Made by a program: the position numbers and the translations under genes. The notes beneath the pieces were generated by a model. The model searched no databases. It was given only the letters and a program-made list of their open reading frames with translations, and was not told the DNA's origin. A stretch of DNA of 64,000 nucleotides from an uncultured Pelagibacteraceae bacterium (GTDB lineage: Bacteria; Pseudomonadota; Alphaproteobacteria; Pelagibacterales; Pelagibacteraceae), in NCBI GenBank assembly GCA_902538445.1, contig CACBFE010000001.1:62001-126000 (forward strand), in the 5' to 3' direction. Positions 37,619 through 46,902 of the stretch are shown here, in pieces; the stretch's first letter is position 1, and each line of letters opens with the position of its first letter.

Positions 37619-38622
37619 TGAGTAAAAAAAAATTAGTATTTTCCGGAGTTCAACCAACTGGGAATCTTCATTTAGGAAATTATTTAGGAGCGCTTAAAAA
37701 CTTTGTTTCTTTACAAAAACAAGTGGAGTGTATTTATTGTGTTGTTGACTTACATGCTATAACTATTTTCCAAGACCCTAATCAATTACAAAATAATGTG
37801 TTAGAAACCACTGCGAGTTTTTTAGCAACCGGTCTTAATCCAAACAAAAGCATAATTTTTAACCAATCCTCAGTTTCTGGCCACGCTGAGCTTGCTTGGA
37901 TTTTAAATTGTGTCTCAAGAATTGGTTGGTTAAACAGAATGACACAATTTAAAGATAAAGCTGGATCAGACAAGGAGAAGGCTAGCGTAGGGCTTTATAT
38001 CTACCCTAATCTTATGGCCGCAGATATTTTACTTTACAAAGCTACCCATGTACCAGTTGGAGCTGATCAAAAGCAGCATTTAGAGTTATCTCGTGATATA
38101 GCTCAGAAATTTAATAACGACTTTAATTGTAAAGAATTCTTCCCTTTACCTGAACCATTAATACCTAAAAACATCTCTAGAGTTATGAGTTTGAGAGACG
38201 GAACAAAAAAAATGAGCAAATCTGAGGAGTCTGATTATTCAAGAATAAATTTAAAAGATACAGCCGATGAGATAATAAAAAAAATTAAAAAAGCCAAGTC
38301 GGACTCCAACACAATTCCTGGAGATATAAATGCATTAGAGAGTAAACCAGAAGCTTTAAATCTTTTAACAATATATTCTGAAATAACAAAAAGTAGTTTA
38401 GAAAAAACAATTTCGGAAATGGAGGGTAAAGAGTATTCATTTTTGAAAACAAAATTGGCTGAAGCTTTAATAAATGAAATAACGCCGGTTGGGAAAGAAA
38501 TTGAAAAATTGCTGAAAGACAAGTCGCATTTAATAAGTATTTTAAAAAAAGGTACTGAAAAAGCTAACATAATAGCTGAGGAAAACCTTAAGAATATACG
38601 TGAAAAAATAGGCTTGATATAA
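37618..38622 (+). CDS. trpS: tryptophanyl-tRNA synthetase
   Basis: Class Ic synthetase of 334 residues. The HIGH-equivalent is SGVQPTGNLHLGNYLGAL at the N-terminus and the KMSKS loop is KKMSKSEESD near residue 198. VGADQKQHLELSRDIA is a further TrpRS signature. It is placed between murJ and nfu, in the same transcript by spacing. Confidence 0.97.
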   Translation: MSKKKLVFSGVQPTGNLHLGNYLGALKNFVSLQKQVECIYCVVDLHAITIFQDPNQLQNNVLETTASFLATGLNPNKSIIFNQSSVSGHAELAWILNCVSRIGWLNRMTQFKDKAGSDKEKASVGLYIYPNLMAADILLYKATHVPVGADQKQHLELSRDIAQKFNNDFNCKEFFPLPEPLIPKNISRVMSLRDGTKKMSKSEESDYSRINLKDTADEIIKKIKKAKSDSNTIPGDINALESKPEALNLLTIYSEITKSSLEKTISEMEGKEYSFLKTKLAEALINEITPVGKEIEKLLKDKSHLISILKKGTEKANIIAEENLKNIREKIGLI

Positions 38623-38634
38623 TATAAATCATTT

Positions 38635-39186
38635 ATGATACAGACTGAAACCACACCCAATCCTGACTCTTTAAAGTTTTTATCTGAAAAGAAATTGTCA
38701 AGCATAGGGACTGAAGAATTTAAAAAGGAAAATGAAAATGAAATTAAAATTCCTTTTGTAAAAGAATTATTAAGTTTTAAAGGAGTTGAATTAATTCTTT
38801 TATCTGAAAAATTTCTTTCTGTTAAAAAAACAAAAGAGGTCTCATGGAATGAGTTAAAACCTATGGTAATTTCTCATTTGAATGATTATTTTGAGAAAAA
38901 TAAAGAACCGATACTAAGAGAAAATAAAAAAAAAAATGAAAATGTTAGTAGTAATGATGATACTGTGAATAAAATTATTGAAGTTTTAGATACTAAAATA
39001 CGTCCCGCAGTAGCGAGAGACGGTGGAGACATCAAATTTAAGTCCTTTGAAAATGGTGTGGTAAAAGTTCAATTGCAAGGAAGTTGTTCAGGCTGCCCAA
39101 GCTCTTTAATGACCTTAAAACAGGGAGTGCAAAATCTTTTAAAACATTATGTCAAAGAAGTGAATTCAGTCGAGGCAGTGCAATGA
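38635..39186 (+). CDS. NfuA/NifU-like Fe-S scaffold protein
   Basis: A 183-residue Fe-S carrier of the alphaproteobacterial/mitochondrial NFU1 type. The N-terminal Nfu_N domain opens with TETTPNPDSLKFL. The C-terminal NifU domain carries IRPAVARDGGDIKF and the cluster motif GSCSGCPSSLMTLKQG near residues 147-162. The two domains are joined by a Lys/Asn-rich linker. Its stop overlaps the next ATG (ATGA). Confidence 0.94.
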   Translation: MIQTETTPNPDSLKFLSEKKLSSIGTEEFKKENENEIKIPFVKELLSFKGVELILLSEKFLSVKKTKEVSWNELKPMVISHLNDYFEKNKEPILRENKKKNENVSSNDDTVNKIIEVLDTKIRPAVARDGGDIKFKSFENGVVKVQLQGSCSGCPSSLMTLKQGVQNLLKHYVKEVNSVEAVQ

Positions 39187-40706
39187 AAAAGAAATTAACT
39201 TACAGAGATAAGCTAATAGAGCTTGCATATATTTATGATGTTAAAGAAATAAAAGACTATGAAAAAAGTAGAAAAAATTTAACTTCTGGGCAATTAGAAC
39301 TAATACTTAAGAAAAATAAAATAATAATACCTAAAGATTTCAAATCTAATTTTTTAAGAGATAATATTGTTAAACCTGTCTCAAAAATAAAAACTCAAAT
39401 AGTTGAATTTAAAGAAAATAGAGTAAAAGATAAAAATAAATTAATTAGAAAAGCAGAGAATTTTAAACATGACACAAACAGAAAAATCGCAAGATCTTTT
39501 AAAGATTTGTGGAACTATCTCGGTCAAATAGGTTTAAATTTTTTAAATATTATTCCAAAACTTGGTAAAGTAATATATGAGTTTTTTGGAAACGCCTTCA
39601 CTGACTTATTTCATGGAATATATACTCAACAAATAGAACCAAAAAAAGCTAAGCGAGTATTAATTGGTATATCAGGTGTTGTAGTAGTTTTTACAATAGT
39701 TTTTAGTGGGATAAATTATTTTTCAGGTGATGGGCTAAATAAAAAAATTGAGGTAAAAAAAGAAATAAAAAAACCTGAAGTTAAGAAAGAAGTAAAAAAA
39801 CCTGAACTTAAAAAAGAAATAAAAAAACCTGAAGTTAAGAAAGAAGTAAAAAAACCAAAAGTTAAAAAAGACAACGAGCCAAAATTAGAAGTTAAGAAAA
39901 GAAGTGTTGATGAAGTAATTCTTCCAGATTTGAATTTGAAAACTGAAACAGTTTTAAATCTTTTTAAAGATGTTGAATATGATTTAGGTCGAGTCAGAAT
40001 ACAAAAATTGGTCAAACCAATTTATTTTACTCAATTTCCAAAAGACCTCGACGATTTAAAAAGTACCCAATTAAAAAAAGAAACTTTTATTAAAATAGTA
40101 TTGCCTTTAGTTGTGGCTGAAAATGAGAGAATACTTGCTGACAGAGAAAAATTAATAATTTTATCTGATAAAAAATTTACTACTGATCCAGAAAAGCAAT
40201 GGATAAGACAAAAACTTTTAGAGTACAAAGTTAAAAAAGGAAACTTAAAGGAATTATTAGTGCGTATGGACATTATTCCAACTTCTATAGCTTTAGCGCA
40301 AGCAGCGAAAGAGAGTGGGTGGGGTACATCAAGGTTCGCATTAGAGGGAAATGCAATTTTTGGACAATGGACATGGAGTGGTCAGGGAATCGCTCCATTA
40401 GATAGAGCAAGTAACAAAAATCATAAAATTTTAAAATTTCCCATTTTAAGAGCATCAGTAAAAGCTTATAAAAACAATCTTAACACTCATAAAAGTTACG
40501 CAAAGTTTAGACAAAAAAGATCAAATTTAAGAGAGAAGAATAAGAAAATTTCTGGTTTAGAATTAACAGAAACCTTAAATAATTATGCACAAACAGGTTC
40601 TGAATACACAAAAATTTTAAATAAAATCATTAGACAAAATAGACTTACAGATTTTGAACCTGTCAGTTTAGTAAATTCGGTTAAAAAAATAGAATTAAGT
40701 TCTTAA
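39183..40706 (+). CDS. membrane-anchored glucosaminidase-domain (Bax/FlgJ-like) protein with Lys-rich repeats
   Basis: I start at ATG 39183, overlapping the nfu stop, giving 507 residues; a longer frame from 39084 would run inside nfu and is unlikely. Order: cytoplasmic basic region (1-155), one membrane span (VLIGISGVVVVFTIVFSG, about 160-180), a Lys/Glu/Pro/Val repeat tract (about 190-230), and a C-terminal glucosaminidase domain with ALAQAAKESGWGTSRFA containing the likely catalytic Glu near residue 377. It should act on periplasmic glycan strands. Confidence 0.82.
   Translation: MKKKLTYRDKLIELAYIYDVKEIKDYEKSRKNLTSGQLELILKKNKIIIPKDFKSNFLRDNIVKPVSKIKTQIVEFKENRVKDKNKLIRKAENFKHDTNRKIARSFKDLWNYLGQIGLNFLNIIPKLGKVIYEFFGNAFTDLFHGIYTQQIEPKKAKRVLIGISGVVVVFTIVFSGINYFSGDGLNKKIEVKKEIKKPEVKKEVKKPELKKEIKKPEVKKEVKKPKVKKDNEPKLEVKKRSVDEVILPDLNLKTETVLNLFKDVEYDLGRVRIQKLVKPIYFTQFPKDLDDLKSTQLKKETFIKIVLPLVVAENERILADREKLIILSDKKFTTDPEKQWIRQKLLEYKVKKGNLKELLVRMDIIPTSIALAQAAKESGWGTSRFALEGNAIFGQWTWSGQGIAPLDRASNKNHKILKFPILRASVKAYKNNLNTHKSYAKFRQKRSNLREKNKKISGLELTETLNNYAQTGSEYTKILNKIIRQNRLTDFEPVSLVNSVKKIELSS
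39751..39870 (+). repeat. in-frame 24-base repeat encoding a Lys/Glu/Pro/Val spacer
   Basis: About five tandem copies of an eight-residue unit (KKEVKKPE and close variants) within the glucosaminidase gene. Alternating copies are almost identical, giving a 48-base higher-order period. It probably forms a charged, extended periplasmic spacer between the membrane span and the enzyme domain. Copy number is likely to vary between strains. Confidence 0.85.
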
Positions 40707-40707
40707 A

Positions 40708-41763
40708 TTATTTTTCACTTATCACAAATTGCAAACCAAACCAGCGCCAAAAACCACTCGGATCTCTTAATGAGCAATTTATTCTACCTCTTTCTCCAAC
40801 GAATTTTTCTCCAATGTTAATAATTAATGAATTATCATTATCAAATTTTATATTTGATTGTCTCCATTTATCACCTTCGTTAGAATAACAAGTAATTGAT
40901 TTTAAATTTTTAATATTTTCATAAAAATCTATTCTTACTTCTGGCGGATTTTTATTTTTTAATAGATATTTCTCCTCTGGAAAAATTTTCTTATATTTTA
41001 ATGGCAATGTTTTAATTAAAGAATTAAATCTTTTTATTTCTCCATATTTTTCATTAATTGGATATCTTGGAAATTCATAAAAATCTTTTGTTTCGTCCAT
41101 TACTCCCGAGTGTTGTCCAAAAGCATATTTAAACCCAAGAGATTTTATAATACTTTTAAATTCCAAACTGTATTCCCCAAAAGGATAAGAAAAAAAATCA
41201 GAATTTTTTCCTAATTCTTTTTTGAAAATTTTTATTGATTTTTTAATATCTGCTGTAATTATTTCACCATTTTCGTCAGCAAGGTATTCATGAGTATGAC
41301 TATGATTACCTATTTCAACAAAATCTTCTTGTTCAATCTCTCTTATTTGATCCCAAGTCATATAATTAAATAAACCTACTTCCCGAGTACTAATGAATAA
41401 AATAAATGGTATTTTCTCTTTTTTCAGTATTGGCCAAGCATTATCATAAAAAGATGAAAAACCATCATCAATTGTTAAAAGTACCTTTCTCTGTTTTTTA
41501 TTATTAATCAATTCTTCTTCAAATTTTTTTGGGTTAACAAACTTTATTTTATTACCTTTAATTATTTTAAGGTGATTTTTAAAATCATTCATTTTAATAT
41601 TTGTTGATGGGTATTTGTTCTCTTCAAATCTGTGATACATCAAAGAAATTATGCCAAAATCATCTATATTTTCTAGACTAGAATTTGAATACAAATTGTT
41701 TTGAAAAGCTAAAATCGCTATAAATAATTTAATGATAAAAAATTTTTTGATTTTGAATTGCAT
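40708..41763 (-). CDS. NodB-type polysaccharide deacetylase, exported
   Basis: From ATG 41763 this gives 351 residues with an N-terminal signal peptide (FFIIKLFIAILAFQNNLYS). The NodB domain shows LLTIDDGFSSF near residue 92, the metal motif EIGNHSHTHEYL near 145 and FSYPFGEYS near 185. The C-terminal ~100 residues form a domain I do not recognise. Substrate may be peptidoglycan or another surface glycan. The first 32 bases of the gene lie, on the opposite strand, within the start of tsaB. Confidence 0.85.
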   Translation of the reverse strand: MQFKIKKFFIIKLFIAILAFQNNLYSNSSLENIDDFGIISLMYHRFEENKYPSTNIKMNDFKNHLKIIKGNKIKFVNPKKFEEELINNKKQRKVLLTIDDGFSSFYDNAWPILKKEKIPFILFISTREVGLFNYMTWDQIREIEQEDFVEIGNHSHTHEYLADENGEIITADIKKSIKIFKKELGKNSDFFSYPFGEYSLEFKSIIKSLGFKYAFGQHSGVMDETKDFYEFPRYPINEKYGEIKRFNSLIKTLPLKYKKIFPEEKYLLKNKNPPEVRIDFYENIKNLKSITCYSNEGDKWRQSNIKFDNDNSLIINIGEKFVGERGRINCSLRDPSGFWRWFGLQFVISEK

Positions 41764-42115
41764 AGGCAAAAACGATAAAATTGGTTTAAAAATTAATAAT
41801 AAATTTTATATTCATAATTTTAATCTTAAAGTAAATAAAAATGATCAATTAATATCAAACATATTAAATATGATAAAAAAACACAAAGTAAATATGAATA
41901 ATGAATTTTCTTTACTAGTTAATAGCGGTCCGGGGAGTTTTTCTTCTATTAGAGTTTCTTTAGCTGTGGCAAAAGGAATAAAAATAACGAAAAAAATTAA
42001 TCTATATGGATATAAAAACTCTGATTTAGGTGAATTTAACCTTGCTAATATTGAGATTTTAATTAAAAAAAAATTAATACAAAAAAATTTGATTAAACCT
42101 ACATATTTAAGTTAA
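41732..42115 (+). CDS. tsaB: reduced TsaB-like subunit of the t6A synthesis complex
   Basis: Only 127 residues versus about 230 in E. coli TsaB. The N-terminal half keeps NFLILNCIGKND (the ILAIDTS strand) and the hallmark GPGSFSSIRVSLAVAKGIK near residues 65-83. The middle lobe is missing, yet the C-terminal IKPTYLS matches the usual PVYLR ending, so an internal contraction is more likely than a truncation. TsaB partners TsaD in tRNA t6A37 synthesis. Its 5' end overlaps the divergent deacetylase gene. Confidence 0.78.
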   Translation: MIKNFLILNCIGKNDKIGLKINNKFYIHNFNLKVNKNDQLISNILNMIKKHKVNMNNEFSLLVNSGPGSFSSIRVSLAVAKGIKITKKINLYGYKNSDLGEFNLANIEILIKKKLIQKNLIKPTYLS

Positions 42116-42125
42116 ATTAATCATA

Positions 42126-42554
42126 ATGAATTCAATAGAGGAAAAATGCCAAAGAAAAGGAGTTAGACTTACCGATCAAAGAAAAATTATAGCTAAAGTT
42201 TTATCTGAGTCCAAAGCAGTCTATGGATCGAAGGATCACCCTGATGTTGATGAACTTCATAAAAGAGTTTCAGAAATAGATAAAAAAATTAGCATTGCAA
42301 CAGTTTACAGAACAGTAAAACTATTTGAAGAGTCAGGTATCTTAGAAAAACATGATTTCAAGGGCGGAAAAGCAAGATATGAACCATCAATGGATGAGCA
42401 TCATGATCATTTAATAGATATTAATACAGGAGAGATTATAGAATTTGTAGATAAAGAAATTGAAAAACTTCAAAACGAAGTAGCAAAAAAATTAGGTTAC
42501 AAACTAGTAGACCATAAATTAGAACTTTATGGCTCAAAAATAAAAAAAAAATAA
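42126..42554 (+). CDS. fur: Fur-family metalloregulator (Fur/Mur type)
   Basis: A 142-residue regulator with a winged-helix N-terminus (GVRLTDQRKIIAKVLSES; ISIATVYRTVKLFEESGI near residue 57) and a metal-binding C-terminus containing DEHHDHLIDINTGEIIEF. The slot between tsaB and miaB is the standard alphaproteobacterial Fur/Mur position. In this class it often senses Mn or Fe while Irr governs iron; which applies here cannot be read. A second family member (Irr) is at 57173. Confidence 0.93.
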   Translation: MNSIEEKCQRKGVRLTDQRKIIAKVLSESKAVYGSKDHPDVDELHKRVSEIDKKISIATVYRTVKLFEESGILEKHDFKGGKARYEPSMDEHHDHLIDINTGEIIEFVDKEIEKLQNEVAKKLGYKLVDHKLELYGSKIKKK

Positions 42555-42555
42555 T

Positions 42556-43890
42556 TTGCAGAAAAAAATTTTCATCAAAACTCTTGGTTGTCAAATGAAC
42601 GAATATGATAGTAATCGTATTTTAGACTTTACAAGAAAAATTAATTATTTACCTACAAATAATCTATCCGAAACAAATTGTTATATTTTAAACACCTGTC
42701 ACATCAGAGAAAAAGCAACCGATAAAGTTTACCATGAGATTGGAAGATTAAAAAAGAAATTTAGAAATAAATCAAAGCCTATTGTATTAATAGCCGGCTG
42801 TGTTGCACAAGCAGAAGGAGACATATTATTAAAAAAAGAAAAGTATATAGATGCAGTTGTTGGGCCTCAATCTTACCATCATATTAACAGCATGATTAAA
42901 AAACTAGAAAAAAATTCACAACCTATTAACTTTACGGAATTTGAGGTAATAGAAAAATTCGATACTTTAAACTCTATTAAAAATACAAATAATAATATAT
43001 CCGCCTTTCTTACAATACAGGAGGGTTGTGATAAGTTCTGTAAATTCTGTGTTGTTCCCTACACTAGAGGTCCAGAATATTCTAGATCTATGAAAGAAAT
43101 AATTTCTGAGGCAAAATACTTAGCAGATAATGGAGCAAAAGAAATTAATTTACTTGGACAGAACGTAAATGCTTATAATTTTGAAGGAAAAAAACTTTCA
43201 GATTTAATATTTGAAATTTCTGATATAAAAAAAATTGAAAGAATTAGATATACCACTTCTCATCCTAGGGATTTTACTGAGGATTTGATTGAAGCACACA
43301 AAAATTGTAAAAAACTTATGCCCTTAATTCACTTACCTATTCAAAGCGGATCTAATAAGATATTAACGGCGATGAATAGAAAACATACAGTTGAAGAATA
43401 TTTTGAAGTTATAAAAAAAATAATCAAAGTAAAACCTGATATAAAATTTTCTAGTGATTTTATAATTGGATATCCTAGTGAAACTTATGATGATTTTAAA
43501 AAAACATTACAAATTATGTCTAAAATTAAATTTATTAATTCATTCTCATTTATATTCAGTGCTAGGCCTGGAACTCCGGCTTTTAATTTAAATATAATAG
43601 ATGAAAAAGTGTCTAGAGATAGATTAATAGAATTTCAACAAACTGCAGCAAGTATAAAAACCGATTATAGAAAAAAATTAGTTAATAAAACCGCTAAAGT
43701 ACTATTTGAAAATAAGATGAAAAGTGGAAACAAATATTTTGGTAGAGACGAATATTTCAACTCTGTAATCGTTGAAAGTAAGAATAATTTAACCGGTAAA
43801 ATAAAAAATGTTAAAATTTTAAAAGTAAATCAAACCACGTTATTTGGTGATATTGTTCCAAATCTAAATCAAACCGATCATGCTGCTTAA
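42556..43890 (+). CDS. miaB: tRNA-2-methylthio-N6-dimethylallyladenosine synthase MiaB
   Basis: Radical-SAM methylthiotransferase for tRNA A37. The auxiliary-cluster Cys are in TLGCQMNEYDS, NTCHIREKATD and IAGCVAQAEG; the radical-SAM cluster is GCDKFCKFCVVPYTRG near residue 156; a TRAM domain closes the protein. The start is TTG at 42556, one base after the fur stop; no ATG lies before the essential first Cys, so TTG is the only common start. Confidence 0.95.
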   Translation: MQKKIFIKTLGCQMNEYDSNRILDFTRKINYLPTNNLSETNCYILNTCHIREKATDKVYHEIGRLKKKFRNKSKPIVLIAGCVAQAEGDILLKKEKYIDAVVGPQSYHHINSMIKKLEKNSQPINFTEFEVIEKFDTLNSIKNTNNNISAFLTIQEGCDKFCKFCVVPYTRGPEYSRSMKEIISEAKYLADNGAKEINLLGQNVNAYNFEGKKLSDLIFEISDIKKIERIRYTTSHPRDFTEDLIEAHKNCKKLMPLIHLPIQSGSNKILTAMNRKHTVEEYFEVIKKIIKVKPDIKFSSDFIIGYPSETYDDFKKTLQIMSKIKFINSFSFIFSARPGTPAFNLNIIDEKVSRDRLIEFQQTAASIKTDYRKKLVNKTAKVLFENKMKSGNKYFGRDEYFNSVIVESKNNLTGKIKNVKILKVNQTTLFGDIVPNLNQTDHAA

Positions 43891-43894
43891 TTAA

Positions 43895-44899
43895 ATGTCT
43901 GAAATTAGCAAATTAGAACAGAACTTAATTATAAAAAAAATTGATAAACAAACAATCAACTTTTCTATCAATGATAATGAAATATTAATGGCAATCGTGG
44001 GTCAATTTGATCAAAATTTAAAGAGTTTATCTAAACTTACAAGCACAGATGTTTTTTTTAGAGGTAATTCAATAACCTGCAAAGGAGACAGGGAAAAAAT
44101 ATCTACATTTAGTGATGCTATAAAATTTTTAATAAATAAGTATTTATTAACGAAAATTATTGAAAAAGAAGATATAGTTTTATCAGTGAAAAAAAATTTT
44201 GAAATAGAAGAGTCTAACGTTAAAAATTTTCAGCAGCTAATCAAAACTCCAAAAAAATCAGTTATAGCAAGGTCTGAAAAACAGTCAGATTATATTAAAG
44301 CTTTGAAAGAAAATGATATTGTAATGTCACTAGGTCCAGCAGGAACTGGAAAAAGCTTTTTAGCAGTATCAGTTGCTATAACTTTATTAATGGAAAAAAA
44401 AATTGATAGAGTAATTTTATCTAGACCTGCTGTGGAAGCTGGTGAGAAATTAGGATTTTTACCGGGCGATATGAAAGAAAAAGTAGATCCATATCTAAGA
44501 CCTTTGTATGACGCTCTTTATGAACTTTTTGGGGTAGATAAAATAGATAAAAAAATTGAAACGGGCGAGATAGAAATTGCACCATTAGCTTTTATGAGGG
44601 GAAGAACTCTAAAAAATTGTTTCGCAATTTTAGACGAGGCACAAAATGCTACAGAAACTCAAATAAAAATGTTTCTAACCAGAATAGGAGAAAATTCCAA
44701 GCTAGTAGTAAATGGTGATCCAAGCCAAGTAGATTTAATTAATAAAAGAGATTCTGGTTTGATTAAATCAAGAAATATTCTTAAAGATATTAAAGAAATT
44801 AAGATAATCGAGTTTGATCATAATGATGTTGTAAGACATCCACTAGTTACAAAAATCATTAAAGCTTATCAGAAAAAAAGCATTGATGATAAGAATTAA
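43895..44899 (+). CDS. phoH: PhoH-family ATPase
   Basis: A 334-residue PhoH/YbeZ protein: Walker A SLGPAGTGKSFLAV near residue 145, RPAVEAGEKLGFLPGD, and Walker B CFAILDEAQNAT near 248. The N-terminal ~110 residues form a KH-like RNA-binding domain. YbeZ works with YbeY in rRNA maturation and quality control. ybeY overlaps its end by 14 bases. Confidence 0.95.
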   Translation: MSEISKLEQNLIIKKIDKQTINFSINDNEILMAIVGQFDQNLKSLSKLTSTDVFFRGNSITCKGDREKISTFSDAIKFLINKYLLTKIIEKEDIVLSVKKNFEIEESNVKNFQQLIKTPKKSVIARSEKQSDYIKALKENDIVMSLGPAGTGKSFLAVSVAITLLMEKKIDRVILSRPAVEAGEKLGFLPGDMKEKVDPYLRPLYDALYELFGVDKIDKKIETGEIEIAPLAFMRGRTLKNCFAILDEAQNATETQIKMFLTRIGENSKLVVNGDPSQVDLINKRDSGLIKSRNILKDIKEIKIIEFDHNDVVRHPLVTKIIKAYQKKSIDDKN

Positions 44900-45353
44900 T
44901 GTTATTACAAACAATAACAACTGGTTAAAGTATATAAAAAAACCAAATGATTACTTACACAAAAAGATAAGAAGACTTAATTCAAAAACCAAAGATTTCA
45001 AAAAAAATAAAATATTTTGTACATTACTGCTGTCAGGAAATAAAGAAATAAAAAATCTTAATAAAAAGTTTAGAAAAAAAAATAAAGCAACAGATATTTT
45101 GTCGTTTCCATTTCAATCAAAGAAAGAATTCAAGAAAAAATTAAAAAGAAGAAAAGACATTTATTTAGGAGATATAATAATTAATCTAAATAAAATTAAA
45201 AAAAAACATATTAAAAAAAATTTTAAAATTGAATTTGATCGATTATGGATTCATGGATTAGTTCATTTATTTGGTTATGATCACAAGAAAGATAAAGATT
45301 TTAAAAAAATGTATAATATAGAAAAAAAATATTTTGATTTGGTAAATGGTTGA
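44886..45353 (+). CDS. ybeY: endoribonuclease YbeY
   Basis: Metal-dependent RNase for 16S rRNA 3' processing and 70S quality control. The zinc motif HGLVHLFGYDHKKDKDF is near residues 122-138 and KKNKATDILSFPF near 71. I start at ATG 44886; TTG 44883 would add one residue. It is unusually Lys-rich. The ybeX/corC gene normally between ybeY and lnt is absent; lnt overlaps directly. Confidence 0.93.
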   Translation: MIRINVITNNNNWLKYIKKPNDYLHKKIRRLNSKTKDFKKNKIFCTLLLSGNKEIKNLNKKFRKKNKATDILSFPFQSKKEFKKKLKRRKDIYLGDIIINLNKIKKKHIKKNFKIEFDRLWIHGLVHLFGYDHKKDKDFKKMYNIEKKYFDLVNG

Positions 45354-46902
45354 AAAATATTTGAATAGTCGTTTTATTACCTTGTACGTCATTCCTTTTA
45401 TATTTGGATCGTTGACAATATTATCTTTTGAGCCATTTAATCTTACAATAATAAATTTAATAATTTTCCCCCTATTTTTTTATTTCATAGTTTATATAAA
45501 TAAAAAATCAAAATCCGTTTATAGAATAAAACCATATAAAAAAAATTTATTTATTTTCGGTTTAGTTTTTGGTTTCGGGTTTTATTTAAGTGGGATCTCT
45601 TGGATTGCAAACTCTCTTACATTTGATGAAAACTTCAAAAATTTAATACCTTTAGCAATAATATTCATTCCATTATTTTTAAGTTTATTTGTTGGATTAA
45701 TTACACTTTTAATTGGTCCATATTTAAAATTAAATTTTGCCTCCTTATTAATATTTTCTGCAGGTTTATCATTTTCAGATTATTTAAGGGCTCATTTGTT
45801 TACAGGTTTTCCTTGGAATCTTTGGGCCTATAGTACAACCTCACTGAATGAAATATTACAAATAATAAATTTAATAGGATTATATTCTTATAACCTTATA
45901 GTGATCACAATATTCACTTTTCCTGTAATATTTCTTTTCAAAATCAGTAAAATTAAAAAAATACTCAGTACAATATTTATTATACTAAGTATTTTCAGTC
46001 TCTACATATATGGAAATTATGAGATTAACAAAAATAAAGATACTTTTAGTAAAAGTGAAAAAACATATGTAAAAATTATATCTCCAAATTTTGATTTAAA
46101 GTATGGACTAAATATTAAAGAAATTGAAGATAGGTTTCAAAAATTAGTAAGATACAGCGATCCTGATAAAGAGAAAAAAACATTATTTATTTGGCCGGAA
46201 GGTGTTTTTAGCGGTTACAGCTATGATCAAATTTTAATGTTTAAAGAAGTAATTTTTAAAAACTTTTCAAATAAGCACTATATAATATTCGGAACCAATA
46301 CATCAAATTCAATAAAGAGTGGTTTTTATAACAGCATTTTAGTCGTAAATAATAATTTTGATGTAGTACAAAGTTACAACAAAAGAAAACTTGTGCCGTT
46401 TGGAGAATTTTTACCATTTGAAAAGATATTAAATTATTTTGGTTTAAAAAAAATTACAGAGGGTCATGGATCTTTCTTAAAAGGAAAAGAAAACAAAAAT
46501 CTTATAATTGATAATTTAAGTATTCTTCCTTTAATATGTTATGAAGTTATATTTACAGAACTAATTCAAAATTCAGAAGAAAGCACGAATCTAATTGTTA
46601 ATATTTCTGAAGACGGATGGTTCGGTAAATCTATAGGACCCCACCAACATTTTGCAAAGTCGATCTTTAGAGCTATAGAGAATAATACTTTTCTGTTAAG
46701 ATCTACAAATCAAGGCTTAAGTGCAATAATTGACAATAAAGGTAACATAATTAAAAAAATGAACATAAATGAAGCTGGAAATATCGAGTTTGAAGTACCG
46801 TTAATAAAATCGAATAAAATTAAAAATGATTTGATCTTTTTTATACTTTTAATTACATATCTTTTAGTCTTTTGGATTTATAACAAACAAAATGAAAAAT
46901 AA
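45346..46902 (+). CDS. lnt: apolipoprotein N-acyltransferase
   Basis: Inner-membrane enzyme that completes lipoprotein acylation. About six to seven membrane spans are followed by a periplasmic nitrilase domain. The catalytic triad appears as Glu in [11 protein letters not shown], Lys in [14 protein letters not shown] and Cys in [10 protein letters not shown]. At 518 residues it is normal. The final hydrophobic stretch is the last span. It overlaps ybeY by eight and metK by 11 bases. Substrates include the lipoproteins seen at 17101, 20078 and 33166. Confidence 0.95.
   Translation: MVEKYLNSRFITLYVIPFIFGSLTILSFEPFNLTIINLIIFPLFFYFIVYINKKSKSVYRIKPYKKNLFIFGLVFGFGFYLSGISWIANSLTFDENFKNLIPLAIIFIPLFLSLFVGLITLLIGPYLKLNFASLLIFSAGLSFSDYLRAHLFTGFPWNLWAYSTTSLNEILQIINLIGLYSYNLIVITIFTFPVIFLFKISKIKKILSTIFIILSIFSLYIYGNYEINKNKDTFSKSEKTYVKIISPNFDLKYGLNIKEIEDRFQKLVRYSDPDKEKKTLFIWPEGVFSGYSYDQILMFKEVIFKNFSNKHYIIFGTNTSNSIKSGFYNSILVVNNNFDVVQSYNKRKLVPFGEFLPFEKILNYFGLKKITEGHGSFLKGKENKNLIIDNLSILPLICYEVIFTELIQNSEESTNLIVNISEDGWFGKSIGPHQHFAKSIFRAIENNTFLLRSTNQGLSAIIDNKGNIIKKMNINEAGNIEFEVPLIKSNKIKNDLIFFILLITYLLVFWIYNKQNEK

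Noticed and set aside
39084..39182. Upstream extension of the glucosaminidase frame
   Set aside because: It lies inside nfu in another frame; ATG 39183 overlapping the nfu stop is the natural start.
39751..39870. Regularly repeated DNA that could suggest a CRISPR-like array
   Set aside because: The units are tandem without spacers, in frame, and encode a Lys/Glu/Pro/Val spacer.
46700..46900. SAM riboswitch upstream of metK
   Set aside because: The region is lnt coding sequence and I see no convincing riboswitch-like hairpin set.
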